Source: Nocardioides sp. AX2bis (GTDB lineage: Bacteria; Actinomycetota; Actinomycetes; Propionibacteriales; Nocardioidaceae). From it: DNA of 46,740 nucleotides. Of this stretch, positions 45,146 through 46,740 are shown in pieces. Made by a program: the position numbers and the translations under genes. The notes beneath the pieces were generated by a model. It saw only the letters and a program-made list of their open reading frames with translations, was not told where the DNA came from and ran no database searches. The first letter of the stretch is position 1; every line of letters begins with the position of its first letter. The stretch covers positions 2,377,145 to 2,423,884 of the forward strand of contig NZ_LR733215.1 of NCBI RefSeq assembly GCF_902506435.1, written 5' to 3'.

Positions 45146-45955
45146 TCAGACCGGGGGCGCGCTCGCGGTCTCGCGGCGTACGGGGTGGCCTGCGGCCGCC
45201 AGCGAGTCCTTGACCTCGCCGACCCGCAGGGTGCCGAAGTGGAAGACCGTGGCCGCGAGCACCGCATCGGCGCCGGCGTCGACCGCCGGGGCGAAGTGCT
45301 CCAGCCGGCCCGCGCCGCCGGAGGCGATCACCGGGACGGTCACCGCGCGGCGCACCGCGGCGATCAGGTCGAGGTCGAAGCCGTCCTGGGTGCCGTCGGC
45401 GTCCATGGCGTTAAGCAGGATCTCCCCCGCCCCGAGCTCGCTGGCACGCGCCGCCCACTCGATGGCGTCGAGCCCGGCCGACTGCCGTCCGCCGTGGGTG
45501 GTCACCTCCCAGCCCGACCCGCCGGCGCCCGCCCCGCCCGGGCCGTCGGTGGTCCGTCGGGCGTCGACGGAGAGCACGAGCACCTGGTTGCCGTAGCGGT
45601 CGGCGATCTCGGAGACCAGCTCCGGGCGGTGGATCGCGGCGGTGTTCACCGCGATCTTGTCGGCACCCGCGCGCAGCAGCCGGTCGACGTCGGCGACCGA
45701 CGAGATCCCACCGCCGACGGTCAGCGGGATGAAGACCTGCTCCGCGGTGGCCGAGACGATCTCCATCGTCGTGGCGCGGCCCTCGTGGGAGGCCGAGATG
45801 TCGAGGAAGGTCAGCTCGTCGGCACCCTCCGCGTCGTAGGTACGGGCCAGCTCGACGGGGTCGCCGGCGTCTCGCAGCTCGAGGAAGTTGATCCCCTTCA
45901 CCACCCGGCCCCCGTCGACGTCGAGGCACGGGATCACGCGGACGGCGAGGCTCAT
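45146..45955 (-). CDS. hisF: Imidazole glycerol phosphate synthase cyclase subunit
   Basis: 269 residues. TIM barrel with catalytic Asp12 in [15 protein letters not shown] and the second Asp in [17 protein letters not shown] and VIASGGAG are the phosphate sites. A Gly/Ala-rich stretch after the second Asp is a short insertion. With HisH (not in the window) it makes IGP and AICAR from PRFAR and glutamine. ATGA overlap with priA. Confidence 0.96.
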   Translation of the reverse strand: MSLAVRVIPCLDVDGGRVVKGINFLELRDAGDPVELARTYDAEGADELTFLDISASHEGRATTMEIVSATAEQVFIPLTVGGGISSVADVDRLLRAGADKIAVNTAAIHRPELVSEIADRYGNQVLVLSVDARRTTDGPGGAGAGGSGWEVTTHGGRQSAGLDAIEWAARASELGAGEILLNAMDADGTQDGFDLDLIAAVRRAVTVPVIASGGAGRLEHFAPAVDAGADAVLAATVFHFGTLRVGEVKDSLAAAGHPVRRETASAPPV

Positions 45956-46713
45956 GCGCCCGAGCCTGCCCGGTCCGGCCAGGTCAGCGCGAGCGCGTCC
46001 TCGAGGGTGAAGCGTCCCTCGTACAGCGCGGTGCCGACGATGGCGCCCTCGACGCCGTCGCCGACGAGGGCCGTCAGGGCCTCGAGGTCGGCCAGCTCGG
46101 TGATCCCGCCCGAGGCCACGACCGGGCGGTCCGTGGCGGCGCAGACCTCGCGCAGCAGCTCGAGGTTGGGGCCCTGGAGCATGCCGTCCTTGTTGACGTC
46201 GGTGACGACGTAGCGAGCGCACCCCTCGCCGTCGAGGCGGGCGAGCACCTCGTAGAGGTCTCCGCCCTCGCGCGTCCACCCGCGGGCGGCCAGCGTCCGG
46301 CCGCGCACGTCGAGGCCGACGGCGACCCGGTCGCCGTACGTCGCGATCGCCCGGGCGCACCACTCGGGCTGCTCGAGCGCGGCGGTGCCGATGTTGACCC
46401 GACGGCAGCCCGCGGCCATCGCCGCCTCGAGCGAGGCGTCGTCGCGGATCCCGCCGCTCATCTCCACGTTGATGTCGAGCTCGCCGACGATGCGGGCCTG
46501 CAACTCGCGGTTGTGGCCGCGCCCGAAGGCGGCGTCGAGGTCGACGAGGTGGATCCACTCCGCGCCGGCCCGCTGCCACCGCAGGGCAGCCTCGACGGGG
46601 TCGCCGAACCTCTTCTCCGAGCCGGCCACGCCCTGGACGAGCTGGACGGCCTGCCCGTCGGCGATGTCCACGGCGGGCAGCAGCTCGAGGCGGCGGGCGG
46701 GGGTCTGGCTCAT
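45952..46713 (-). CDS. priA: Phosphoribosyl isomerase A (HisA/TrpF bifunctional)
   Basis: 253 residues; AGGAG precedes the ATG. Catalytic Asp16 ([10 protein letters not shown]) and Asp172 ([10 protein letters not shown]) are present, with the PriA-type loop [18 protein letters not shown] and Trp146 in the loop used for the phosphoribosylanthranilate reaction. It isomerises ProFAR (histidine) and probably PRA (tryptophan), which explains how a trpF gene could be missing. The rest of the his operon should lie upstream, beyond the window edge. Confidence 0.95.
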   Translation of the reverse strand: MSQTPARRLELLPAVDIADGQAVQLVQGVAGSEKRFGDPVEAALRWQRAGAEWIHLVDLDAAFGRGHNRELQARIVGELDINVEMSGGIRDDASLEAAMAAGCRRVNIGTAALEQPEWCARAIATYGDRVAVGLDVRGRTLAARGWTREGGDLYEVLARLDGEGCARYVVTDVNKDGMLQGPNLELLREVCAATDRPVVASGGITELADLEALTALVGDGVEGAIVGTALYEGRFTLEDALALTWPDRAGSGA

Positions 46714-46740
46714 GCGTGCTCCTGGGTCAGGGTCTGCGGT

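Overview
The window is chromosomal DNA from a very GC-rich actinobacterium. Nocardioides or another member of the Nocardioidaceae fits best; this is inferred from gene order and protein style, not from a marker gene. The signs are the G/C-ending codons, many GTG starts, a PriA-type HisA, an ANTAR regulator next to pyk, and the actinobacterial series polA, pdtaR, pyk, gltDB, lgt, trpABC, hisI, hisFA.

Left part (1-15.6 kb): a secreted Asp-rich calcium-repeat protein; a small protein made of decapeptide repeats; a phosphotransferase divergent from a methyltransferase; a two-gene membrane/surface operon (9409 to 6022, minus) whose second gene is a Leu-x-x-Gly heptad-repeat stalk with a Cys-containing centre of lower GC; a Wzx-type flippase; polA; a thioesterase; a GNAT acetyltransferase; and a DUF554 membrane protein.

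Middle (15.7-24.7 kb): a high-affinity branched-chain amino acid (or related ligand) ABC system, livHMGF, converging on its substrate-binding lipoprotein gene. LivH carries an extra extracytoplasmic beta domain. The binding protein appears circularly permuted: its C-terminal half precedes its N-terminal half in one intact frame. Then come pdtaR, a tRNA with a Leu CAA anticodon but a short variable arm, a lipoprotein that starts two bases after the tRNA, and pyk.

Right part (24.7-46.7 kb): mostly minus-strand biosynthesis. It holds gltBD (glutamate synthase), lgt, a SCO-type copper chaperone, trpA-trpB-trpC, two small membrane proteins linked to trp loci, hisI, then hisF and priA at the far end. 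Between hisI and hisF lie about 8 kb of other genes: a heterodimeric ABC exporter, a secreted beta-helix protein with 143-residue super-repeats, an ECF sigma factor with its zinc-finger anti-sigma factor, and a TIGR03085-type protein. trpE, trpD and trpF are not in the window; PriA can cover the TrpF step.

Several genes have a TANNNT -10 hexamer 6-7 bases before the start codon, so leaderless transcripts look common. Strong GC-rich hairpins mark most convergent gene ends. No insertion sequence, prophage or CRISPR array was seen.
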